Below, one piece after another: positions 14,719 through 23,412 of a DNA stretch of 64,000 nucleotides. The notes under the pieces were generated by a model that made no database searches, had not been told where the DNA came from, and saw only the letters and a program-made list of their open reading frames with translations. The stretch lies in NCBI GenBank assembly GCA_040510375.1, contig JBEVJC010000014.1:169628-233627 (forward strand), read 5' to 3'. The DNA is from JBEVJC01 sp040510375. GTDB lineage: Bacteria; Bacteroidota; Bacteroidia; Chitinophagales; Chitinophagaceae. Both the position numbers and the translations under genes were made by a program. Each line of letters begins with the position of its first letter. Position 1 is the stretch's first letter.

Positions 14719-15693
14719 TCAATTGATGAAAAGATCGGCGATTACAAACAGTGCGAACACGATGGATGCGATACCATTGGCGGTCATAAAAGCAAGGTTG
14801 ACCTTACGCAGGTCGTCCGGCCTCACAATGGAGTGCTGGTAAACCAGCATGCCCGCAAACACTGCAACCCCTACCCAGTACAACCAGTGGAACTGGCCGT
14901 AGATGCCACCCGCAATTACACAGAGCGCACTCAGCAGGTGTAGTACTTCCGACACACGCAGTGCTTTCTGTTTACCAAGCCAGGAAGGCATGGAAAATAA
15001 TTTCTCCGTCCGGTCAAACTCTTCATCCTGCAATGCATAGATGATATCAAATCCGCTTACCCAGAAAATCACAGCGAAAGAAAATAATACCGGAAGCAGG
15101 GCGAATGCACCGGTTACCGCCAGGTAGGCACCGATGGGTGCCAGTGAAAGTCCGAGACCAAGCACCAGGTGGCAAAGTGGTGTAAAACGCTTGGTATAAC
15201 TATATCCCAGCACAACAAGCAACGCCACCGGGGAAAGGTAAAAGCAGGTGCGGTTGATAAACCAGGTGCAGACAATAAAAAGTATACAATTAATAATGGT
15301 GAACCATAAAACACTGCTGGCACTCAGGATCCCGGCGGGGATTTCACGGATTGCGGTCCGGGGATTCTTTGCATCGAAATGCCGGTCGAGATACCGGTTA
15401 AAAGCCATAGCTGCGCTTCGCGCGAAGACCATACAGGCGATTACCAGCAGCAGGTAAATACCAATAAGAACGTAGCGGTTATCCGTACTATTTAATTTAT
15501 AAATGAGCGAATCAGCAGAAATACCCGCAGCCGGTGCTGAAAGAAAGCCGTCGCCGCCCAATCCTTCAAAAGAAAGCGGGCCCGCAAAATGAGGTTCTGC
15601 CAGGGCGAGGAAAAAGCCGATCATTGCGAAGGGCATTGCGAAAATGGTATGCGAAAATCTGATAAGACTCAGGTAGGTTCGAACGGTAGACAT
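14719..15693 (-). CDS. UbiA-family prenyltransferase (4-hydroxybenzoate or futalosine-pathway type)
   Basis: 324 residues with about eight or nine hydrophobic membrane spans. The two Mg-diphosphate motifs of UbiA enzymes are visible: NRYLDRHFDAKNPRTA near residue 98 and SGFDIIYALQDEEFDR near residue 210. The N-terminal YLSLIRFSHTIFAMPFAMIGF is the conserved first helix. The enzyme joins a polyprenyl chain to an aromatic acid. In menaquinone-only Bacteroidota this branch (UbiA/MqnP-like) probably serves menaquinone synthesis, but no other quinone gene lies in the window. An unusually long hydrophilic insert (about residues 36-60) follows helix 1. It starts 13 bp after the TrmH-type gene. Confidence 0.87.
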   Translation of the reverse strand: MSTVRTYLSLIRFSHTIFAMPFAMIGFFLALAEPHFAGPLSFEGLGGDGFLSAPAAGISADSLIYKLNSTDNRYVLIGIYLLLVIACMVFARSAAMAFNRYLDRHFDAKNPRTAIREIPAGILSASSVLWFTIINCILFIVCTWFINRTCFYLSPVALLVVLGYSYTKRFTPLCHLVLGLGLSLAPIGAYLAVTGAFALLPVLFSFAVIFWVSGFDIIYALQDEEFDRTEKLFSMPSWLGKQKALRVSEVLHLLSALCVIAGGIYGQFHWLYWVGVAVFAGMLVYQHSIVRPDDLRKVNLAFMTANGIASIVFALFVIADLFIN

Positions 15694-15706
15694 CCGGCAA
15701 AGGTAA

Positions 15707-16246
15707 TCAATGCTTCAATTTGATCCTTGGTCTCACCAGTTCCCAGAGTACAATCCCTACGGCTGTGGCTATATTAAGGGAATGTTTCATACCAAGCTGG
15801 GGGATTTCAATACAGCCATCACACAGAGCGATAGTCGATTGTTCCACCCCGGTGACCTCGTTGCCAAAAACAACGGCGATCCGGTCCGACAGGCCTGCCG
15901 GCAGGTCCTGCAATTTAATGCTGTCCGATGCCTGCTCCACTGCGTATACCCTGAAACCCTGTAGCCTGGCCTCTTCCAGGGCCTCGGCACTGGTGGCAAA
16001 ATGTTTCCATTCAACGGTATCCTCTGCACCAAGTGCCGTTTTTTTTATTTCCTTGTGGGGTGGTTTTGCTGAGTACCCAATGATGTAGATGGCCTGCACC
16101 AGGAATGCATCCGATGTACGGAATACGCTGCCCACATTATAGGCGCTCCGGATATTTTCCAGGATTACAATCAGTGGGGTTTTCTCCGCTTCGCGGAATT
16201 CTTCCGGTGACTTACGCTCCAGTTCTTCCATACTCAGTTTTCGCAT
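15707..16246 (-). CDS. TrmH/SpoU-type RNA 2'-O-methyltransferase
   Basis: 179 residues with the trefoil-knot SPOUT signatures: ILENIRSAYNVGSVFRTSDAF near residue 28-48, IAVVFGNEVTGV near residue 122, and IPQLGMKHSLNIATAVGIVLWEL near residue 148. It should methylate a ribose in tRNA or rRNA with S-adenosylmethionine; the exact site cannot be assigned. It is the first gene of a tight run with the UbiA and RuvX genes. No clear -7 element was identified upstream, where a block of short tandem repeats begins. Confidence 0.9.
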   Translation of the reverse strand: MRKLSMEELERKSPEEFREAEKTPLIVILENIRSAYNVGSVFRTSDAFLVQAIYIIGYSAKPPHKEIKKTALGAEDTVEWKHFATSAEALEEARLQGFRVYAVEQASDSIKLQDLPAGLSDRIAVVFGNEVTGVEQSTIALCDGCIEIPQLGMKHSLNIATAVGIVLWELVRPRIKLKH

Positions 16247-16286
16247 CCGGCAAAATTAATGGAAGAAGGGTTATGCACTGCAGCCA

Positions 16287-16467
16287 CTTACAATGTCATC
16301 GCCTAAATAATCACTTTATCCATACCTACAAAGTCATCCCCCGGTTAATCAGTTCATCAACCTACAAAGTCATCTCCCAATTAATAAGTTCATCAACCTA
16401 CAAAGTCATCCCCAATTAATCAGTTCATCCACCTACAAAGTCATCCCCCAATTAATCAGCGCATCTA
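16287..16467. repeat. Tandem 36-bp repeats extending the 3' end of the serine hydrolase gene
   Basis: Units start with CCTACAAAGTCATC at 16325, 16361, 16397 and 16432 (spacing 36, 36, 35), with a degenerate copy at about 16287. Read on the minus strand each unit encodes V-D-x-L-I-N-W-G/E-M-T-L followed by TAG, so the unit is a copy of the last 11 codons and stop of the serine hydrolase gene. The 16432-16467 unit is the actual gene end. One unit lacks a G and is frameshifted. There are no spacers, so it is not CRISPR. Confidence 0.9.
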
Positions 16468-17569
16468 CTTCAGCTGGTGCACCACGAAGTTTTTTCGACG
16501 ATCGTTTATGACCGAGCCGTACTATCACCAGTTGTCTGGACGGTATCACAATAATATACTGACCCAGGATACCACGTGCATAAAAGACACCGGGGAAGGC
16601 CGGACGAAGCCACCACTGGTAACCATAATAATCAACGGGATTACCATCATCATCGGGAATCATACAGGGACGGATGGATTCAAGGAAATACGAAGAATCA
16701 ATAACTGGTTGTCCGTTCCACTTGCCGCTGTCGAGCATAAGTTGTCCGATACGGGCAAAGTCCCTGGCATTGGAATTAAAACAACAAAATGCCTTGGCCG
16801 AACCACCTGCCTTGTCGGTACTCCACAATGCAGGATGTTCAGCACCTACAGGTCCCCATAATTTTTCGGCTGCATACTCACTGAGTGAACGGCCGGTAAC
16901 TTTTTCAAGGATCAGGCCCAGCAATTCAGTATCGCCAGAACGATAAGAGAACAAGGTGCCTGGTTGTTTTTCAATCTTCACGCGGGTGGCCGTCTTACGA
17001 AGATCATTGCCATAATAAGATTCGGTGGTGATGGATAGCGGGTTTACGTACGACTCCTCCCAGTTGCTGCCACTGCTCATGGTCAGCAGGTCCCTGATCT
17101 TCAGTTGGGCGGCAAGGCTTGTAGAGAATTCGGGAAGATAGGCCCCAACCGGTTCATCAACCGAGCGGATCAGTCCTTCACGTATTGCGGCACCAACAAG
17201 CAGGCTGGTAATACTCTTTGCCACGGAAAATGAATTGGAATGGGAAGTATCACTGTATCCGTCATCATATTTTTCATAAATGATTTCCCGGTTTTTAATA
17301 ACCAGCAGGGATACGGTCTCCAGGTCCTTCAGCATTGACTGGAGATCGGAAGGCATGGTTGTTTTTGATAACTGGTCCGACACAACCCATGGCTGAGGTT
17401 TTGATATGTTAACCGTATCATTGGTAAAAATTTTATAGTCATCGATCCCTGCAAAGTTGTAGTACACGGCTTTGAACAGGTAGGTACGTCCGCTGATCAA
17501 TGCATAACCCGAAAACGCGATGAGTACCAGGAACAGGAAAACGAAGAGGTATTTAAAAAACTTTCTCAT
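16433..17569 (-). CDS. Membrane-anchored serine hydrolase (beta-lactamase/DD-peptidase fold)
   Basis: 378 residues. The N-terminus (MRKFFKYLFVFLFLVLIAFSGYAL) is an uncleaved or signal-anchor helix. The class C beta-lactamase-like domain has the S-x-x-K motif SFSVAKSITSLL near residue 118, an LLTMSSGSNWEE segment and FSYRSGDTELLG containing the Y-x-x motif. The C-terminus QLVIVRLGHKRSS provides a K-T-G-like strand with HKR. Such proteins are esterases, D-aminopeptidases or DD-carboxypeptidases; the substrate is unknown. The start at 17569 is preferred to 17644 because it gives the membrane helix at once. The last 11 codons plus stop are repeated downstream in tandem (16287-16467). Confidence 0.85.
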   Translation of the reverse strand: MRKFFKYLFVFLFLVLIAFSGYALISGRTYLFKAVYYNFAGIDDYKIFTNDTVNISKPQPWVVSDQLSKTTMPSDLQSMLKDLETVSLLVIKNREIIYEKYDDGYSDTSHSNSFSVAKSITSLLVGAAIREGLIRSVDEPVGAYLPEFSTSLAAQLKIRDLLTMSSGSNWEESYVNPLSITTESYYGNDLRKTATRVKIEKQPGTLFSYRSGDTELLGLILEKVTGRSLSEYAAEKLWGPVGAEHPALWSTDKAGGSAKAFCCFNSNARDFARIGQLMLDSGKWNGQPVIDSSYFLESIRPCMIPDDDGNPVDYYGYQWWLRPAFPGVFYARGILGQYIIVIPSRQLVIVRLGHKRSSKKLRGAPAEVDALINWGMTL

Positions 17570-17771
17570 GGATTGAACTGATTTAGGAACGCGAAAAAAC
17601 GGACCGTCTTCCAATGTACGAAAAAAGGGGCGCCCGGCTGGCAACCGCCTTTACGCTGTCCTGTCCACGGGCTGCGACCGGAAAAAAACGGCCACTAACA
17701 TTAAAAAACGCTGCATAAATGTTTATTTAACCAGCAGATGCGACAATTAAATTTCTTACATAACCCTTCCT

Positions 17772-17779
17772 TATTTTTG
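17772..17779 (+). promoter_or_regulatory. -7 promoter element for mutS
   Basis: TATTTTTG matches TAnnTTTG and lies 30 bp before the ATG at 17810. It sits inside the longer frame from 17738 and supports the shorter start. Confidence 0.55.
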
Positions 17780-17809
17780 CCGTTCACCCCCAGTTACATT
17801 AACATAAAC

Positions 17810-20434
17810 ATGGCGAAAGCGAAGACTGAAGAAACTCCGATGATGCAACAGCACCGGGCGATCAAACAAAAATACCCCGATGCGGTGTTGCTGTTCCGCG
17901 TGGGTGATTTTTACGAGACATTCGGTCAGGATGCAATCATTGCTTCGCAGGTATTGGGGATCACCCTTACAAAAAGAAATAATGGTGCGGCATCATCGGC
18001 CGAGCTGGCGGGATTCCCGCATCATTCCATTGATACCTATTTACATAAACTGGTAAAGGCAGGATACCGGGTAGCAGTCTGCGACCAGCTGGAAGACCCG
18101 AAAACCGCAAAGGGTGTGGTAAAAAGAGGTGTGACGGATATGATTACACCCGGCACAACCGTGAATGATAAATTACTTGACCATCATACCAATAACTTCC
18201 TTGCTGCCATACATTTTGGTGCTGATGATCAATACGGTCTCGCCTTTCTCGATATTTCCACCGGAGAGTTCCTGCTGGCAGAAGGGGACCGGGAATACGC
18301 AGAAAAATTATTACAGGGGTTCAAACCAAGTGAAGTTATTTTCCAGCGTCATAAACAAAAAAATTTCAGGGAATATTTCGGAGGTAAGATGTATACCTAT
18401 TCGCTGGACGAATGGATTTTTGACAGCAACTATGCACAGGATATTTTACTGAAACATTTCCAGACCCAATCGCTCAAAGGATTTGGGGTCGATGACCTGT
18501 CCAATGGTATCATTGCAGCCGGTGCCATCATACATTACCTGAAGGACACCGAACATCCCAATCTGCAGCATATCACGTCCCTTCAACGGATCGACCGTTC
18601 CGATTTCCTCTGGATGGACCGGTTTACCATCCGTAACCTGGAGTTGGTATATCCCAGTGGTGAAGGGAATCTTACTTTACTTGGTGTACTTGATAACACC
18701 ATGTCGCCAATGGGGGCAAGATTACTGAAACGATGGATCATTTTTCCGTTGAAAGAACTGGAGAAGATCAATCAACGGCTCGGGTTGGTGGAGTTCCTGA
18801 TCAAAGACACCGAACTCCGTACACAGTTATCCCAGGCAATAAAACTTTGCGGGGATATTGAACGATTGGTATCGAAACTGCCGATGAAAAAAATAAACCC
18901 GCGGGAAGTGTTACAACTTGCGCGGGGACTCACTCAGGTGGCCCGCATCCGGGAGCTTTGTCTGGCTTCCGAAGATGAACAACTGAAAACAATCGGCGCG
19001 GCACTCGATCCCTGTCCTGAGATCGCTCAAAAAATTTATGACCTGCTGGTAGAAGCCCCTCCTGCCCTTGCTTCCAAAGGTTCGTTGATCAGACCCGGTA
19101 AACACCAGGAACTGGATGAACTGCGGATGATCTCATTCAACGGTAAGGAATACCTCGCAAAGATGCAGCAGAAGGAAGCAGAGAACACGGGCATCTCATC
19201 GCTGAAGATTGGGTTCAATAATGTTTTCGGCTATTACCTGGAAGTCACTAACCTGCATAAGTCCAAAGTGCCACCTGAATGGATGCGTAAACAAACGCTG
19301 GCCAATGCGGAACGGTATATCACTTCCGAATTGAAGGACTATGAAGAAAAGATCATGGGTGCGGAAGATAAAATCCTGCAGCTGGAATTGCAATTGTTTG
19401 AAGGGCTGTTATCGGACCTGGCAGGGTACCTGCTGCCCATGCAATCCAATGGTGCAATCGTTGCGAAGATCGATTGCCTGGTTTGTTTTGCAGGAAATGC
19501 ATTACTCTATCATTACAAACGTCCGGTAATACATGAAGGTGATGAATGGAATGTAACAGAAGGAAGGCATCCGGTGATTGAACGGCACCTGCCGCCGGGC
19601 GAAGCGTATGTACACAACGACCTTGTACTGAATAAAACAGATCAGCAGATCATTATCCTTACCGGACCAAATATGAGTGGTAAGTCGGCATTACTTCGAC
19701 AAACCGCCCTGATCACCCTGATGGCGCATATCGGTTCATTTGTACCCGCAACGGAAGCGCGCATACCATTGACGGATAAAATTTTTACACGTGTTGGGGC
19801 TTCTGATAATCTTAGTGGCGGCGAATCAACGTTCATGGTGGAAATGAATGAGACCGCTTCCATTATAAATAATATTACACCGCGAAGCCTGATCCTGCTT
19901 GATGAGATCGGACGCGGCACATCCACCTACGACGGGATCTCTATCGCCTGGAGTATTGTGGAGCACCTTCACCAGTCGGCCCAGCAACCACATACCCTTT
20001 TTGCCACCCATTACCATGAACTGAACGACCTGGAAGAAAAGCTGGAACGGGTTCGTAACTATCATATCACCAACAAGGAAATCGGTAACAAGATCATCTT
20101 CCTGCGTAAACTTGCGCCGGGTGGTAGTGTTCACAGTTTCGGGATCCATGTTGCAAGGATGGCGGGTATGCCTCCTTCACTAATCAACCGCGCAAATGAT
20201 ATCCTGGCACAGCTTGAAAAAAAACATGTAGATACGGGTAGCGGAACAACCGAACCTGGTACTTCCGAAAAAGTAAAGGGCCTCATATTGCCCCAGGTAC
20301 AATTGTCCATTTTTGACGCGCATACCGAAACTTTTGGGAATATCCGGGAAATGTTGTCGGGTATTGACATTAACCGCCTTACACCAGTAGAAGCATTACT
20401 GAAACTCCAGGAAATCAAACAAATGTTGCGCTGA
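17810..20434 (+). CDS. mutS: DNA mismatch repair protein MutS
   Basis: 874 residues, the normal MutS1 length. The mismatch-reading F-x-E motif is F34-Y-E36 in VGDFYETFG. A connector, lever and clamp follow. The ATPase has Walker A GPNMSGKSALLRQ near residue 618, a DNLSGGESTFMVEM signature, and Walker B LILLDEIGRGTSTYDG near residue 693. FATHYHEL and the SFGIHVARMAG helix-turn-helix dimer region follow. It recognises mismatches and recruits MutL, which is not in this window. The C-terminal tail contains a short linker (DTGSGTTEPGTSE) before the final helices. The start MAKAKTEE at 17810 is chosen from family length and the -7 element at 17772. Confidence 0.97.
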   Translation: MAKAKTEETPMMQQHRAIKQKYPDAVLLFRVGDFYETFGQDAIIASQVLGITLTKRNNGAASSAELAGFPHHSIDTYLHKLVKAGYRVAVCDQLEDPKTAKGVVKRGVTDMITPGTTVNDKLLDHHTNNFLAAIHFGADDQYGLAFLDISTGEFLLAEGDREYAEKLLQGFKPSEVIFQRHKQKNFREYFGGKMYTYSLDEWIFDSNYAQDILLKHFQTQSLKGFGVDDLSNGIIAAGAIIHYLKDTEHPNLQHITSLQRIDRSDFLWMDRFTIRNLELVYPSGEGNLTLLGVLDNTMSPMGARLLKRWIIFPLKELEKINQRLGLVEFLIKDTELRTQLSQAIKLCGDIERLVSKLPMKKINPREVLQLARGLTQVARIRELCLASEDEQLKTIGAALDPCPEIAQKIYDLLVEAPPALASKGSLIRPGKHQELDELRMISFNGKEYLAKMQQKEAENTGISSLKIGFNNVFGYYLEVTNLHKSKVPPEWMRKQTLANAERYITSELKDYEEKIMGAEDKILQLELQLFEGLLSDLAGYLLPMQSNGAIVAKIDCLVCFAGNALLYHYKRPVIHEGDEWNVTEGRHPVIERHLPPGEAYVHNDLVLNKTDQQIIILTGPNMSGKSALLRQTALITLMAHIGSFVPATEARIPLTDKIFTRVGASDNLSGGESTFMVEMNETASIINNITPRSLILLDEIGRGTSTYDGISIAWSIVEHLHQSAQQPHTLFATHYHELNDLEEKLERVRNYHITNKEIGNKIIFLRKLAPGGSVHSFGIHVARMAGMPPSLINRANDILAQLEKKHVDTGSGTTEPGTSEKVKGLILPQVQLSIFDAHTETFGNIREMLSGIDINRLTPVEALLKLQEIKQMLR

Positions 20435-20653
20435 CTTCTACTTACTTCAATAATAATTTTTTTTATACGTTTAACCAGATCTGGCTTCGTGCTAACCCAT
20501 GTTGTATTACAATCTCTGATCTCAGATATATCGTAATTTTCAGCAATAAGTAAAGTAACTACCCTTCGGAAAATTACTTTAATAGTAAATACTAAAGTAG
20601 ACTAAGCAATAACACTTAGTTTTTGGTCGTTTAATTGTCCACAAGACAATCCA

Positions 20654-22162
20654 ATGACAAAACCACTACCTATCCTGCTATTGCTTTTTGCCTGTTTTAA
20701 CCTTAATGCCCAACCCTGCACGCCCCAGGGCGATCAGAATACATACGGAACCAATAACCGGTGGATCGGATATGTATATGATGATATAAACCGAACCGTT
20801 TACAGGGGATATGTAAATGAGGGAACCACTACCAATCCCGATTTCGATGAAGGTTTTGGCGGGGCAACGGTCAATTATGCTACCAATGGATGCCCTGTAA
20901 GTACCACCACCTTCAGCGTCCGGTTTAAACTACAGAAATCATTTACATCCGGAAATTATTCATTTACTGTTGGAGCCGATGATGGTTACCGGTTGAGTGT
21001 GGACGGTGGTGCCACCTGGATCATTAACAGTTATAACGACCAATCCTATGCAAGTACTTCAGTTACCGTTTTTTTAAACGGGACTGTTTCACTTGTTCTC
21101 GATTATTATGAAAACAGTGGTGATAACCGTGTAACTTTTTCAATAGGTTCCACCTGTTCGGGAAGTGAAAATCCCGCTGTGTATGGAACAGGCAATATAT
21201 GGTATGGTTATGTGTACGATGGAACAGCCTTTAATACCTATTCCGGAAGGGTAACGGAGGGATCGGCTGCAACTCCAAACTTCGACGAATCATTTGGTGG
21301 CAGTACCGTCAACTATCCAACCTCGGGCTGTCCGGTTCAAACAGAAACATATTCTGTGCGGTACAGGTTACAGAAAACATTTACCAACAAAACAGTTTCC
21401 TTTACTGTAGGTGCCGACGATGGGTATCGCTTCAGTATTGATGGAGGTTCTACCTGGCTCATTAATCAATGGAATACGCAGTCGTATGCTTCTTCACTGG
21501 CGACCGTAATTCTGAACGGGAGTTATAACCTCGTTCTTGAATATTATGAAAATACAGGAGAGAACCGCGTTACATTTTCCGCAGTGGAGAATATTATTCT
21601 TCCGTTAAGCCTGGTAAGTTTCACCGGTTCGCGTTCCGGAGATGGTATCCGGCTGAATTGGATGGCCTTGACAGGTAATGAGGAATTAAAGGCCGAACCC
21701 CAGCGCAGCAACGACGGGATCAGTTTTATTTCATTGGCAACTATCGACGGACCCGCTGCAAATATTGATACATGGAATGCGTCTTATACCGATGTCTCCG
21801 GAATAACCGGCCGTACTTATTACCGGTTAAAACTCACCGGCGCGGACCAGCAGGTCACTTACTCATCTGTTATATCCTTTACGCCAAACGGACCGTCAGT
21901 AACGGGATGCCAGCTTTATCCGACCATCGTTGCAAAAGAAGGCCAGGTAACACTGGTTAACGGTGCCCGTATGCCAGGAACCCGTTTCTATATCCACGAT
22001 GTGTCGGGCCGGCTGGTAGGACAATCATCCATGGGTAATCTTGAACCGGGACAAATTTCCAGTCTCTCCCTGCAGCGGTTCGGGCTAAGAGGTGGGCTAC
22101 ATTTTGTGACGATTGCAGATGCAAACGGGACCGTTAGTGTACAAAAACTCATTTTAAAATAA
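20654..22162 (+). CDS. Secreted protein with two PA14-like repeats and type IX sorting domain
   Basis: 502 residues. Signal peptide LPILLLLFACFNLNAQ. Two homologous domains of about 150 residues follow (about 20-172 and 173-310), each with G-T-x-N-x-W-x-G-Y-V-Y-D near the start, FTVGADDGYR in the middle and LVL-x-YYEN at the end. This is the PA14-like pattern, a beta-sandwich often binding carbohydrates. Residues of about 320-415 look like the Bacteroidota beta-sandwich preceding sorting domains (LPLSLVSFTG), and the C-terminal 85 residues form a type IX secretion sorting domain (FYIHDVSGRLV... VQKLILK). The protein should be exported and tethered to the cell surface. The 219 bp upstream hold no other gene, only a weak AAAGTAA/TTACTTT dyad. 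Confidence 0.85.
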   Translation: MTKPLPILLLLFACFNLNAQPCTPQGDQNTYGTNNRWIGYVYDDINRTVYRGYVNEGTTTNPDFDEGFGGATVNYATNGCPVSTTTFSVRFKLQKSFTSGNYSFTVGADDGYRLSVDGGATWIINSYNDQSYASTSVTVFLNGTVSLVLDYYENSGDNRVTFSIGSTCSGSENPAVYGTGNIWYGYVYDGTAFNTYSGRVTEGSAATPNFDESFGGSTVNYPTSGCPVQTETYSVRYRLQKTFTNKTVSFTVGADDGYRFSIDGGSTWLINQWNTQSYASSLATVILNGSYNLVLEYYENTGENRVTFSAVENIILPLSLVSFTGSRSGDGIRLNWMALTGNEELKAEPQRSNDGISFISLATIDGPAANIDTWNASYTDVSGITGRTYYRLKLTGADQQVTYSSVISFTPNGPSVTGCQLYPTIVAKEGQVTLVNGARMPGTRFYIHDVSGRLVGQSSMGNLEPGQISSLSLQRFGLRGGLHFVTIADANGTVSVQKLILK

Positions 22163-22283
22163 GCGAAACACTGTTCAGGCGTTTGTTTTGGGTGATTCCG
22201 GGTTCCCGGCCAGGCCACTGCCAGAAAACCGTGACCTGATTGCCCAATACAAAAAGTCCTTATTTTTACTGCAAATTGCTACC

Positions 22284-22868
22284 ATGACCATCCTGAAACT
22301 AACCGCTTCCCTCACCCTTTGTTTAGGTGCCTTGTTCATCATTTCATCCTGCGAAAAAGAATCGGAAAAACGAAAGGACAATCTGTTTGTAAAAAACAAT
22401 ATCCCTTTCTCCGGCTCGCAGATCAAACCAGTTGCAAGTCCATCAGCCGGAACAGGCACAATGGATGTCTGGTATGATAAACGCGAAGGCTATCTTAACT
22501 ATGCCCTGCGCTGGAGCGGATTGAGTGACAGTATTATTGCAATCCGCATCAATGGACCAGCTCCGATTGGTTTTAATGCAGTTAACCCTGCCTTTGCTCC
22601 CACACCTCCAACATTCACTTCATTCAATACAAGTCCTTACGTTACGGTCCAGACATTCGTGGGCAGTTCCCCGCGGGCCCTGCTGCCATCGTCGGGAACA
22701 TTTTCCGGAACTCTCCTTGTAGATGGTGTACGTGTAAAAGAAGATGAACTGCTGGCAGGACGGTATTTTGTGACATTGCATACCAAGACGATTCTTCCCA
22801 CTACTCCTCCGGGCAGTTTCCTGTTCCGCTGGTTAGGTGAAGTGCGGGCACAGATCACTTTAAACTAG
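22284..22868 (+). CDS. Lipoprotein with CHRD-like domain
   Basis: 194 residues. A signal peptide with lipobox FIISSC is followed by a charged linker (EKESEKRKDN). The rest resembles a CHRD domain (G-T-x-D-V-W-Y-D, YALRWSGLSDSIIAIRINGPAPIGFNA, SGTFSGTLLVDGVRVKEDELLAGRYFVTLHTK), a beta-sandwich known from chordin and many bacterial exported proteins. The role is unknown. The start at 22284 (MTILKL) is chosen because it begins a proper lipoprotein signal; the upstream in-frame ATG at 22188 adds a non-signal-like stretch. A TATTTTTA sequence at 22261-22268 may be a degenerate -7 element. It is convergent with the SET gene. Confidence 0.8.
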   Translation: MTILKLTASLTLCLGALFIISSCEKESEKRKDNLFVKNNIPFSGSQIKPVASPSAGTGTMDVWYDKREGYLNYALRWSGLSDSIIAIRINGPAPIGFNAVNPAFAPTPPTFTSFNTSPYVTVQTFVGSSPRALLPSSGTFSGTLLVDGVRVKEDELLAGRYFVTLHTKTILPTTPPGSFLFRWLGEVRAQITLN

Positions 22869-22872
22869 TGGT

Positions 22873-22990
22873 TCAATGAGCATCAAACCATAGTTTTTGC
22901 TGTCGGTCCCGATTCATTGGGCGAATTATAATTTTTGCTGTTGTTCCAAATTCAGTGAGCATCAAACCATAGTTTTTTGCTGTCGTTCCA
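22873..22990. repeat. Tandem repeats of the 3' end of the SET-domain gene
   Basis: Three imperfect units start at 22873, 22914 and 22952 (spacing 41 and 38). Units 1 and 3 share TGAGCATCAAACCATAG and TTTTTGCTGTCG; the middle unit is diverged. On the minus strand the 22952-22990 unit encodes the last 12 codons of the SET gene, W-N-D-S-K-K-L-W-F-D-A-H, and its stop. The others are copies lying downstream of the stop codon. Confidence 0.85.
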
Positions 22991-23335
22991 TTCCCCGTTA
23001 TAATTGATCAGCAGTTCTTCGCCGCTGTTAATAGGTCGCACCGTCCTGATCTGGATCATATCATGTTCATAGTCCATTTCGTATTCGCAATTGGATTGAT
23101 AGGAATGGTTGTACACAGGCACATAACCCATCGCCATGCAACAGTTTTGCTGGTCGGCCCCCCATTCAAAAATATAATCATGAAGGGTGGTCTGATCCAG
23201 CAATTTCCGTTCTTCGTTAGTCATAACAATAACGGGCGATACTTCGATGACGGTGCCTTTCCCGATTGCTTCGGAAGTGAAAACACCCCTGCCCTTCCCC
23301 TCAGAAGGAGCAATGAAAAGTATGGGTAGTATCAT
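22952..23335 (-). CDS. SET-domain protein (putative protein-lysine methyltransferase)
   Basis: 127 residues, essentially a bare SET domain. The N-terminal GKGRGVFTSEAIGKGTVIEVSPVIVM is the first SET motif, VYNHSYQSNCEY near residue 75 is the N-H-S motif binding S-adenosylmethionine, and SGEELLINYNGEWND near residue 105 is the E-L-x-x-x-Y motif. There are no pre- or post-SET cysteine clusters. Bacterial SET proteins methylate lysines of ribosomal or nucleoid proteins, but no substrate is suggested by neighbours. The last 12 codons recur as tandem copies downstream (22873-22990). It is divergent from mgtE with a 77-bp gap. Confidence 0.87.
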   Translation of the reverse strand: MILPILFIAPSEGKGRGVFTSEAIGKGTVIEVSPVIVMTNEERKLLDQTTLHDYIFEWGADQQNCCMAMGYVPVYNHSYQSNCEYEMDYEHDMIQIRTVRPINSGEELLINYNGEWNDSKKLWFDAH

Positions 23336-23412
23336 AACGGGAATTTGTTTTACACCGGTATCGGATCCGGTGGTTCGTCAAAACTACTAAAGGAAAACCG
23401 ATAGACTGCAGA

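Noticed and set aside
16287..16467. CRISPR array
   Set aside because: Units are directly adjacent without spacers and copy the coding end of the neighbouring gene; no cas genes are present.
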